Assembly (NCBI RefSeq): GCF_009688945.1
Contig: NZ_AP021874.1
Span: 5,456,001 to 5,520,000, forward strand
From: Desulfosarcina alkanivorans
GTDB taxonomy: Bacteria; Desulfobacterota; Desulfobacteria; Desulfobacterales; Desulfosarcinaceae
Direction: 5' to 3'
Length of the DNA stretch: 64,000 bases
This document shows, in pieces, positions 44,059 to 50,580 of the stretch. The position numbers and the translations under genes were made by a program. Under the pieces are notes generated by a model. It was not told the DNA's origin, did not search any database, and worked only from the letters and a program-made list of their open reading frames with translations. Within the stretch, counting starts at the first letter, position 1. Each line of letters opens with the position of its first letter.

Positions 44059-44544
44059 ATGACCGTTGAGCGATACATGGGCGTGGACGGATGCCGGGCG
44101 GGGTGGTTTTGCGTGGCCATCGACGCCGGCGGCGGGGCCGACTTCGGCATTGCCGGCGCCATCGCCGATCTGTGGGCGGCCCATGGCGGGACCGGCCCCC
44201 TGTTGATCGACATCCCCATCGGCCTGATCTCCACGGCCCTCGACGGACGGGCCTGTGATGCCGCCGCCCGCGGGGTCTTGAAGCCGCTGCGCCACAGCAG
44301 CATTTTCTCGCCTCCGTTCCGCCAGGCCCTTGGCGCGCCGGATTATGCAGCGGCATGCCGGGTCAACGGAAATCGTCTACGCACGGCACCCGGCCCATCC
44401 GGTCTGGGACAGGGCCGGCCAGCGCGTGATCAGGGGGTTTTGAACCCCGTACACACCGTTTTTGACCACGGGCTTCCGCTCGACAAGTTTGCCGACGTGC
44501 GCGGCCTTTCAGGCTCATGGTGGCGCCCGGATACCGAAAGATGA
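44059..44544 (+). pseudogene. Truncated DUF429 (RNase H-like) gene
   Basis: The N-terminal 105 or so residues match DUF429: MTVERYMGVDGCRAGWFCVAID, GPLLIDIPIGLI and HSSIFSPPFRQAL. After about position 44370 the reading frame continues into sequence with no resemblance (RLRTAPGPSGLGQGRP), and the family C-terminal domain is missing. Full members have about 230-250 residues. A deletion or rearrangement therefore removed the rest, and the following 500 bases hold other gene debris. A truncated product of 161 residues could still be made. Confidence 0.65.
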
Positions 44545-44640
44545 TAGGACCACGGGCAGTCAATCCAGGTGAGAGGCCCATCCCGAACCGGAGTGCCAGT
44601 GGCAACATTCAAGCTCCCCACCGCCTTTTATTCACCGGCT

Positions 44641-44943
44641 TCAAGCTGGGCCAGCGGGGATGCCTACAAAGGAGAGGTGCAGCCGGATCGTGCGGTCCCG
44701 GTTGATCCGGAGGGTGATCTTCAGGGTCCTGCCCATCCCGGTACCCAAGGTGCTGCAGGTATGGTTGTCCTTTGTTGACGTGGCGGTCTGGCAGGGAACG
44801 TTCTTGCCCACCGTGATGCCGGCCGCCTGGTTGTCGGTGGCGGGCAACCGGGGTGTGGAGCGGATGCGGGCCGCCTTGGCCGATGGGTATGCCTGAGACC
44901 GGGCCGGCACCTTCTGATCCCAGAACCGATGCCACCGGCGCAC
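44641..44943 (-). pseudogene. Remnant of a GspD-type secretin gene
   Basis: The minus strand encodes LPATDNQAAGITVGKNVPCQ followed by GRTLKITLRINRDRTIRLHL. These resemble the secretin motif TTDN(E)A-ITVGQNVPFQTG and the later DVGI-LKVTPQIN-----VRLEI of type II secretins. The fragment lacks the rest of GspD, contains substitutions at conserved positions, and no other gsp genes are near. It is most likely leftover DNA from a lost locus. Confidence 0.5.
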
Positions 44944-45047
44944 GGTCTTCTCAAGGCCACTGACGACATCTCTTCGACGGACAAGAAGTGTTCAAACGGT
45001 GAACTATGCATCGGCAGACGCGCTCGCTTTTCAGGTCAGATGCACGT

Positions 45048-45845
45048 TCAGCCAGATTTCGTAGGGATCGGCCCGCTTTCCGGAACCGGGTTTTCCGCCG
45101 CCGCCACCACCGCCGAAGCCGCCGCCCATACCCGATCCCTTTCCGCCTCCGCCGCCTCTTCCGCCGCCGCCCCCACGCCCCCCCCGGAGCCCATGGACGG
45201 CTGTCGCCTGGATTTTTCGGATTCCCCGTTGCCGGGCAGGATGCCGACCCCGATCTCCTTTCCGGACCCCATGTCCGCAAGGATTTCATCGACGGCAAAC
45301 GGGACAATGAATTCATATACATAGCGGGAGCCATCCGGCTGGCCGACCCCGATCCCAATGCCGGTGCGCCGAACCGCTTCGACATCCATCTTCAGCGGTC
45401 CGGTCGTATCCGAATAGGTCATCTCGATCGTCGCCGGCATACGCAATTCCTGCGGTTTGGGCTCATGGTTCCCGTCGGCGCCCTTGTCTGCCGGACGGAA
45501 GTGGCTTCTTTTGCCCGGAACATAAATTCCGACGACTTTATTCTTGCCGCCATCGGGATCGAGCCAAAGGGAAAGCCCTTCGGTCGCCAGACGCATTTTC
45601 AAGTCGCGATCACCGGTGGCGAAACAGATCTGAATCGATTCGGCATCATTGGACAGACGAATGCTGGCTTTTTTGCTTTTATCGTAAAACTGGGGGCTCC
45701 CGGACCACTCGGCATCGGACCCGTCGGCGACGATCACCTGGGTATGCCATTGGCTGGTGACGTTTCGGGCGGCACACCCTCCAAACAGCAATGGCAGGAG
45801 AATCCCGATGGCGGCAATGGGTTTGCCGGGCCGGCTTTTTGTCAT
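45048..45845 (-). CDS. CBM9-like lipoprotein with a frameshift in a G8 tract near its C-terminus
   Basis: 265 residues as read. A lipobox (LLFGGC, Cys near residue 24) follows the hydrophobic N-terminus, so it is an outer-membrane or periplasmic lipoprotein. The core has IVADGSDAEWSGSPQFYDK, SIRLSNDAESIQICFATGD and LSLWLDPDGGKN, like carbohydrate-binding family 9/DOMON-like beta-sandwiches. At 45178-45185 a run of eight G (coding strand) ends the natural reading. The frame as given continues as VGAAAEEAAEAERDRVW. The alternative frame gives a Gly-rich tail ending RADPYEIWLNVHLT with a stop at 45031-45033, which looks like the original C-terminus. A 9-G or 6-G tract would restore it, so this is phase variation, mutation or a sequencing error. 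An ECF-type promoter box lies 68 bases upstream (45913-45940), and GGAGG precedes the start. Confidence 0.75.
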   Translation of the reverse strand: MTKSRPGKPIAAIGILLPLLFGGCAARNVTSQWHTQVIVADGSDAEWSGSPQFYDKSKKASIRLSNDAESIQICFATGDRDLKMRLATEGLSLWLDPDGGKNKVVGIYVPGKRSHFRPADKGADGNHEPKPQELRMPATIEMTYSDTTGPLKMDVEAVRRTGIGIGVGQPDGSRYVYEFIVPFAVDEILADMGSGKEIGVGILPGNGESEKSRRQPSMGSGGGVGAAAEEAAEAERDRVWAAASAVVAAAENPVPESGPIPTKSG

Positions 45846-45912
45846 GATTCCTCCGATCGGTTGAACTGGTCAGCGTTCACAGGGTACCGCATCTGGGACT
45901 CCCACTGGATAG

Positions 45913-45940
45913 TGGTCGTCCGGACGGATCAATCGGTTAC
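45913..45940 (-). promoter_or_regulatory. ECF-type promoter 1 (CBM9-like lipoprotein)
   Basis: On the minus strand GTAACC (45940-45935) and CGACCA (45918-45913) are exactly 16 bases apart. This matches four other sites in 45.9-50.1 kb. It is divergent from promoter 2, with the two -35 boxes about 11 bases apart. Confidence 0.75.
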
Positions 45941-45951
45941 AAATTTTTTCT

Positions 45952-45979
45952 GTAACCGAAGCGCGCCGGGGCACGACTG
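45952..45979 (+). promoter_or_regulatory. ECF-type promoter 2 (DUF6515/SH3 and Spy-like genes)
   Basis: GTAACC (45952-45957), a 16-base spacer and CGACTG (45974-45979). The start codon of the next gene is at 46022, giving a predicted 5' UTR of about 35 bases. Confidence 0.8.
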
Positions 45980-46021
45980 AACGTCAGACAGGCAACCTAC
46001 GCAAGGGAAAGGAAACGGAAG

Positions 46022-46672
46022 ATGCAGATGATGCTGACCCGCCGGCCGTTCAGGTGGCTGGCCGTGATGGTGGCCACCTGGACGCTGGGTTTCACAACCG
46101 TCACCACGCCGGTCTGCGCGCAACCCCAAATTGCGGCCCGTCACGGGCCTGTCAGGCTCCTTCACAGGATGCCGCCCGGCCACCGGACCGTTCACGTGGG
46201 AAAATCCAGATACTACGTCCACGGCGGTGCCTTTTACGTCAGGAAACCGGCCGGTTTCATCGCCGTGCGGGCCCCGTTGGGGGCTGTGGTGGTCGTCCTG
46301 CCCATCGGGGCCATGGCATTGCTGATCGGGGGCGTCACCTTTTATGTATACCAGGATGTCTACTACCGCAGGGTGCCGGAAGGGTATGTGGTTGTTGAAC
46401 GGCCGTCGGATGGGGCGGTGGCCAGACAAGCCTCTCCCGTGGTGCCGTCCCGGCAGACCGCCGGGGAAACGGTAGCCGTCATCGCCACGCTTCTCAATGT
46501 CCGCTCCGGACCCGGACGCAACTTTCCGGTGGTTCACCAGATCCGCAGGCACGACGCCCTGGTCGTTCACGGCTACGCCCCCGACTGGCTGTATGTGAAG
46601 CTGCCTGACGGCAGTTTCGGGTGGGTGATGCTCAAATTCACAACGGCGCATGAATCCAATGCCGCCGGATAG
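46022..46672 (+). CDS. Exported DUF6515/SH3-domain protein
   Basis: 216 residues with a signal peptide (cleavage near VCAQ). A DUF6515-like region (GHRTVHVGKSRYYVHGGAFY, then hydrophobic VVVVLPIGAMALLIGGVTFY) is followed by an SH3b domain (VAVIATLLNVRSGPGRNFPVV to GFGWVML-like SFGWVML). SH3b domains usually bind peptidoglycan, so the protein probably sits in the periplasm at the envelope. An ECF-type promoter lies just upstream, and the Spy-like gene follows after 11 bases. Confidence 0.8.
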   Translation: MQMMLTRRPFRWLAVMVATWTLGFTTVTTPVCAQPQIAARHGPVRLLHRMPPGHRTVHVGKSRYYVHGGAFYVRKPAGFIAVRAPLGAVVVVLPIGAMALLIGGVTFYVYQDVYYRRVPEGYVVVERPSDGAVARQASPVVPSRQTAGETVAVIATLLNVRSGPGRNFPVVHQIRRHDALVVHGYAPDWLYVKLPDGSFGWVMLKFTTAHESNAAG

Positions 46673-46683
46673 GGAGGTTTTAC

Positions 46684-47109
46684 ATGCAGATGAACGAGAC
46701 ACTGGAGCAGATCAGGCATGCATTGCGGGTTCTGTCGCCGGTTCTGCTTTTTGCCGCTGCCGTGGTCACGATCACCATCCTGATGGTGACCGATGCCATC
46801 TCTTTCGACGGCCGTCGCGGTCCCGATCCGGAACGGATGCTCAGCCGGCTGCAAGATGAACTGGCCCTTTCCGACGAGCAGGTACAGCAGATGCGTCCCA
46901 TCCTGGAAGAACAGATGGCAACGCGCCGCAGCCTTTTCCAGGAGGTTGAAGGCCGCGGCGACCGCAGCGCCATGCGAGAAAAAATGATCAGGCTCCGCCA
47001 GGAGGCCGACCGGCAGCTGGAGTCGATTCTGACGCCGGAGCAGCTGGAGGCGTTCAGGGAAATGCGCCGTCAGAAAATGCGCGGCAGGAGAAATGCCATG
47101 GGCGGTTGA
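46684..47109 (+). CDS. Spy/CpxP-like periplasmic protein (membrane-anchored), copy 1
   Basis: 141 residues. One N-terminal membrane helix (VLLFAAAVVTITILMVTDA) is followed by a helical periplasmic region with LALSDEQVQQMRPILEEQMATRR and ILTPEQLEAFREMR, the LTxxQ pattern of Spy/CpxP/ZraP/CnrX proteins. Such proteins act as periplasmic chaperones or metal sensors. It has AGGGAGG at good spacing, and is co-transcribed with the DUF6515/SH3 gene under ECF-type promoter 2. Confidence 0.85.
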   Translation: MQMNETLEQIRHALRVLSPVLLFAAAVVTITILMVTDAISFDGRRGPDPERMLSRLQDELALSDEQVQQMRPILEEQMATRRSLFQEVEGRGDRSAMREKMIRLRQEADRQLESILTPEQLEAFREMRRQKMRGRRNAMGG

Positions 47110-47204
47110 ATGATTTCCGATACCCTCCTTCAGCGCCGGGGCAGACCGGAAAAAACCGTTGGGGACGACCTTGGGGTGTGCCCCGAAACAATGGGTCTGG
47201 AAAT

Positions 47205-47232
47205 GTAACCTTTCCGGGCAGTCGACCGACTC
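47205..47232 (+). promoter_or_regulatory. ECF-type promoter 3 (broken response regulator)
   Basis: GTAACC (47205-47210), a 16-base spacer and CGACTC (47227-47232). The next start codon is ATG 47275, behind AGGAGG. Confidence 0.75.
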
Positions 47233-47274
47233 AATAGAAAGTATCCGGTAATTCAAGACGCACAGGAGGGGACT

Positions 47275-47569
47275 ATGGCGGTCGGCGAAACCATCTGGAT
47301 GATCAGCTGCGACCCGGTTCTGATCGAACAGGTACAACTCCTCATGCCTTCCCCTGCTCTGGCATCTGGTGGGCCACGCGGGAACCGTGGTCAGCCGGGA
47401 CGACCTGAGCCAGGTGTTGTACAATACCGAATACAACGGCATCGACCGTTCCATCGATGTCTACATTTCAAGGATCCGCCAGAAACTCGGCGACGATCCC
47501 TGTGATCCGGTCTACCTGAAAACGGTACGGGGTGCGGGATATCTTTTTACCGGGCCGGATAGTGCCTGA
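47275..47569 (+). pseudogene. Response-regulator remnant (OmpR/PhoB type) with internal deletion and frame change
   Basis: ATG 47275 has a good AGGAGG site. The first 24 codons (MAVGETIWMISCDPVLIEQV...) resemble the start of a receiver domain (…ILxVDDDPVLIE), with the acidic pair changed. From about 47349 a different frame encodes LPLLWHLVGHAGTVVSRDDL, SIDVYISRIRQKLG and VYLKTVRGAGYLF, the OmpR-type winged-helix DNA-binding domain. The central part of the receiver and the linker are gone, and the two parts are in different frames, so no normal regulator can be made. The promoter box is still intact, which suggests recent loss. Confidence 0.75.
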
Positions 47570-47598
47570 ATCCAAAGGGTGCCGCCCCGGCGACCTCT

Positions 47599-48288
47599 TC
47601 AGGGCCTTCTTCTCCGACGCAGCTTCTTGAACGATGCCGCCTGTTCCGGGTTCAATATCGTTTCCAGCCGTCGATCCGTCTCTTCACCGATGGCCATTAG
47701 CTTTTCCCGCAAGCCGCCGCGGTTGTCGTTGGTTGTATTTTCCAGAAGGCGGCGGCGTTTTGCCATCTGTTCTTCCAGGATGGGTCGCATCTGCAGCACC
47801 TGATCCCTGGTAAGATCCAGCTCCCATGCCAGCCTGTCGAGTTGCCGGTGCGGATCGGGCCTTAAACGGCGGCCGCCGGAGAAGGGCGCTTTATTTCTGA
47901 ATGGCGGCGGTTTCATGCGTTGCAGATGACTTTCGATGCGCGCCGCCACCCGATTCAGCTTCTCCTGCTGGTCGGGGCGCAACACCTCCCGGATTTGCGA
48001 CAGGTAGCGGTCGAACAGCGCTTTGAATTCCGGCTGGGATTTCCTGAACAGTTCGTCAAACTCCCGATGCATGTCGTCGAACAGGGCGTCGATTCTGGCC
48101 TGCTGTTCGGCTGACAATTGAAAATCATCAAATTGCCGCTGGAGAAAACGGATCGGCGGTGGCGGACCCGCCGGATCCATGAACCGTTTGATACGGTGTT
48201 TAAGAAACAGGCCGCTTCCAATAACCCCGCAGAAGGCACCCAGGATGAAGATCATCAGGATGCCGGCAATGACTTTCCATCGGTTCAT
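47599..48288 (-). CDS. Membrane-anchored Spy/CnrX-like periplasmic sensor, copy 2
   Basis: 229 residues from ATG 48288. An N-terminal membrane helix (VIAGILMIFILGAFCGVIGS) anchors a long helical periplasmic part. It has two LTxxQ-like repeats: FQLSAEQQARIDALFDDMHREF and LDLTRDQVLQMRPILEEQMAKRR. The second shares MRPILEEQMA with the copy at 46684, pointing to duplication. The fold is that of CnrX/ZraP-type metal or misfolding sensors. It is the third gene of the sigma factor operon, 14 bases after the small membrane protein. Confidence 0.83.
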   Translation of the reverse strand: MNRWKVIAGILMIFILGAFCGVIGSGLFLKHRIKRFMDPAGPPPPIRFLQRQFDDFQLSAEQQARIDALFDDMHREFDELFRKSQPEFKALFDRYLSQIREVLRPDQQEKLNRVAARIESHLQRMKPPPFRNKAPFSGGRRLRPDPHRQLDRLAWELDLTRDQVLQMRPILEEQMAKRRRLLENTTNDNRGGLREKLMAIGEETDRRLETILNPEQAASFKKLRRRRRP

Positions 48289-48302
48289 CGGTCGATCCTT
48301 GT

Positions 48303-48635
48303 CTATAGTCCCAATATCTCGATCAGGTTGAAATTGGCCGGGTTGTTGAGGGTCAGGGCCGCCATCTCGATGTCCGGGCTCAAGCCGCCCCGGGCCAGCC
48401 AGACGGCCATGAAAACGATCATGAGACCGGCGACGGGGGCCAGGCGCCACAGGTATTGCTGGAACAGCCACGCCGGCGGCGGCTGCCGACCGGGATCCGG
48501 CTGGGTCCGTATCTGCCTGAGGACGTCTGCTTTCCACGTATCGTCCAGAGACGCCACCCGCCGTCTGCCGGCCTGTCGATAGGCATCCCGGAGCACCGTT
48601 TCCACGACGGTTTGATCTTCATGCCTGTGCTTCAT
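48303..48635 (-). CDS. Small membrane protein, probable anti-sigma factor (CnrY-like position)
   Basis: 110 residues from ATG 48635 behind GGGAGGGG. A helical cytoplasmic N-terminal half (VVETVLRDAYRQAGRRRVASLDDTWKADVL) precedes one membrane helix (APVAGLMIVFMAVWLARG, about residues 68-86) and a short periplasmic end. No sequence family is recognised. Its start overlaps the stop of the ECF sigma gene by 4 bp and it is followed by the membrane-anchored Spy/CnrX-like gene. The order sigma, single-helix membrane protein, sensor is like the cnrYXH system, so an anti-sigma role is inferred. Confidence 0.6.
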   Translation of the reverse strand: MKHRHEDQTVVETVLRDAYRQAGRRRVASLDDTWKADVLRQIRTQPDPGRQPPPAWLFQQYLWRLAPVAGLMIVFMAVWLARGGLSPDIEMAALTLNNPANFNLIEILGL

Positions 48636-49258
48636 GGCCCCTCCCTCTCCCGGACGGCCAGGTCGTCGAGAATGGCTTTGAGTTTTTTTCGTGAACGATG
48701 GCTTCGGACCTTCACGTTGACCACGCTCCATCCCAGCAACCGGGCGGCCTCTTTGACGGAACGCTCCTGAAGGTGGACCAGTTCCAGCACCATGCGGTCC
48801 CGGGGAGGCAGCTGGTCCAGCGCCCACGCCAGCACTTCTCCGGCTTCCCTGCGGGCCAGCTGGCGTTCGTATTCGTCTTTGGATCGCTGGACGGATACGT
48901 TCTCCAGCCAGTCATGGTGGTCGGACGACAGGGCGCTGACCGATGTCTCCCGGCAGCGATAGCGTTTGCGCAGCCAGTCATAGGCGGTTTTTACGGCGAT
49001 GGAACCCAGCCAGGACTTGAATTTCTCTCTCTTCCTGCACGTTGCCAGGGACCGATAGGCCCGAACGAACGCCTCCTGGACGGTATCCTGCAGCGCATTT
49101 TCAGGCACATGATATTTCACGCGGTTGATCACCATGGCCTCGTACTTGGTCATCAATAACCCAAATGCATCGGCATCGCCGCCCAGCACCCGTTTGATGA
49201 CGGCCTCATCGTCAACGCCCGCGGCCGCAATGTCATGCTTCGCTTGGTGATGTCCCAT
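48632..49258 (-). CDS. ECF-type RNA polymerase sigma factor
   Basis: 208 residues from ATG 49258. Region 2 includes LLMTKYEAMVINRVKYHVPE, DTVQEAFVRAYRSL and FKSWLGSIAVKTAYDWLRKR. Region 4 includes LDQLPPRDRMVLELVHLQER and a helix-turn-helix (VKEAARLLGWSVVNVKVRSH). A promoter box (49271-49298) has the same architecture as those of the four neighbouring targets, so the gene is probably autoregulated. The -10 box ends only 12 bases before ATG, so the transcript would be nearly leaderless; a TTG at 49291 lies inside the promoter and is rejected. It is translationally coupled to the probable anti-sigma gene. Confidence 0.88.
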   Translation of the reverse strand: MGHHQAKHDIAAAGVDDEAVIKRVLGGDADAFGLLMTKYEAMVINRVKYHVPENALQDTVQEAFVRAYRSLATCRKREKFKSWLGSIAVKTAYDWLRKRYRCRETSVSALSSDHHDWLENVSVQRSKDEYERQLARREAGEVLAWALDQLPPRDRMVLELVHLQERSVKEAARLLGWSVVNVKVRSHRSRKKLKAILDDLAVREREGP

Positions 49259-49270
49259 CGTTACTAAACA

Positions 49271-49298
49271 CAGTCGCTCGAAAACATGCAAGGGTTAC
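49271..49298 (-). promoter_or_regulatory. ECF-type promoter 4 (sigma factor operon, autoregulation)
   Basis: On the minus strand GTAACC (49298-49293) and CGACTG (49276-49271) are 16 bases apart, identical in both boxes to promoter 2. The spacer is unrelated in sequence. Confidence 0.8.
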
Positions 49299-49388
49299 GT
49301 TGCTTTCAGTCCCGTCCCGTTCTTATATGAAATCCAACCGATCGGACAAGCCCCTGTTCATCGGCACAACGTGGGTGTTACCCAACGG

Positions 49389-49424
49389 CAGAGACAATCC
49401 GGTACCGGGACCGGATTGTCTCTG
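49389..49424. terminator. Perfect 15-bp hairpin between Spy-like gene and sigma operon
   Basis: CAGAGACAATCCGGT (49389-49403) and its exact complement ACCGGATTGTCTCTG (49410-49424) with a 6-base loop. It lies about 110 bases beyond the stop codon of the Spy-like gene at 49534. There is no T-run on either side, so termination is possible but unproven. Confidence 0.5.
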
Positions 49425-49533
49425 ATGGCGCTGGCCGGGCGTCTTCTGCGGGCAGCCGCAGGATAGATGCCGGTGCCCTCCATTTTCCGGACGGACACGG
49501 TTTAAAGAATGGAAGCGACGGATGCCGGTTTGT

Positions 49534-50025
49534 CTACTTCCGGGCGGCCATGGAATCCTCAACCAGGGCCCTGAATTCGGCATGCCGGGCATGCGCCTTC
49601 ATCCTCCTGGCGCGCATGGCCTGCAGTTCGCCGAGTTGCCCGGGGGTAAGAATCGTCCGGATCTCCGAAATCATCCTGCCTTTGAGAACCATCAGATCTT
49701 CATGGACGGCGGCATTGTTTCTGAACGTCTCGCGGGCGGCGGCTTCATCGAAGGTCTCCGCAAAAAGAGCGTCAGTCATTCTGCGGTGCAGGCCTTTATT
49801 GTCCTCCATCAGATTCCGTTCCAGATTCCGGTACCGGGCGACGATTTCCGCCGCCAGGGTTTTCTGCGTGTCGTCGAGATCCAGCATCATCAGCATTTTT
49901 TCTTCGACCTTCGGGCGGTGCATCCCCGGCCCGTCAGGGCCGCCGTTGAACGGCTGGCTCCATACCACCGTGCCGGTACCCAGTAACAATCCGAAAACAC
50001 ACATAAAGATGACTTTGATGTTCAT
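49534..50025 (-). CDS. Spy/CpxP-like periplasmic protein, copy 3
   Basis: 163 residues with a signal peptide (MNIKVIFMCVFGLLLGTGTVVWSQ). The helical body has MLMMLDLDDTQKTLAAEIVA and the LTxxQ-type ILTPGQLGELQAMRARR near the end. No membrane anchor remains after cleavage, unlike the other two copies, so it should be a soluble periplasmic chaperone-type protein. It has its own ECF-type promoter (50090-50117). Confidence 0.83.
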   Translation of the reverse strand: MNIKVIFMCVFGLLLGTGTVVWSQPFNGGPDGPGMHRPKVEEKMLMMLDLDDTQKTLAAEIVARYRNLERNLMEDNKGLHRRMTDALFAETFDEAAARETFRNNAAVHEDLMVLKGRMISEIRTILTPGQLGELQAMRARRMKAHARHAEFRALVEDSMAARK

Positions 50026-50089
50026 GAAAAATCTCCATTTTAAGGGTGTTGATGATGTAGGCCATTAAAGCGTTCTTGCGTTACCAGTA

Positions 50090-50117
50090 TGGTCGTCGAC
50101 GATGCACAAAGGGTTAC
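50090..50117 (-). promoter_or_regulatory. ECF-type promoter 5 (Spy-like copy 3)
   Basis: On the minus strand GTAACC (50117-50112), a 16-base spacer, and CGACCA (50095-50090), the same boxes as promoter 1. The start codon is 65 bases downstream. Confidence 0.75.
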
Positions 50118-50580
50118 AGCACTGAAGACGTATTTATTCCCTTTCCTCCTTTATCACTTCGGCGGTCGCCGGTTGTTATACGGACACAACGGTGCCGAAA
50201 GCCAAAGCAGCCTCTATCAACGGCTGGAGTCCCTGTCCGAATCGGAAGGTGAGGACGACGGGGCCGCTGTCATCCAGGCATGGGTAAACCTTGTTGTCTC
50301 TTCAGAAACCAGACGCTCTATTTATTTTCAAATTTCACTATGCTATGTCATGTCTGGCTGCAGCCACGTAGACCACTCCCATAATGATAAAAAAATATTA
50401 TCCGTGAGACAGGAACTGAAAGCCGCGGGTCCAGAATTCCTCTGGATGCCCGGGTTGCCGGAAGGTGATTCGGTATTTTTTTAGGTTTTGTACTTTTTGC
50501 TCTCAACAGTGTGCACAACTTAATCTGTGAAAAAAAGTACTCATTGAAGGCTTTGCCGTGTCAAAGAAAGGCAGGATTGG
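50118..50580. other. Intergenic region with no supported gene
   Basis: A possible 131-codon frame (50089-50484, plus strand) overlaps promoter 5, has no ribosome-binding site and matches nothing known. The bases before 50581 carry an AAAGGCAGG site for the surface protein. Confidence 0.4.

Noticed and set aside
44363-44608. 81-codon frame on the minus strand in the debris region
   Set aside because: No recognisable protein; frame opened by GC composition after the DUF429 break.
50089-50484. 131-codon frame on the plus strand
   Set aside because: No ribosome-binding site, overlaps ECF-type promoter 5 and resembles no known protein.
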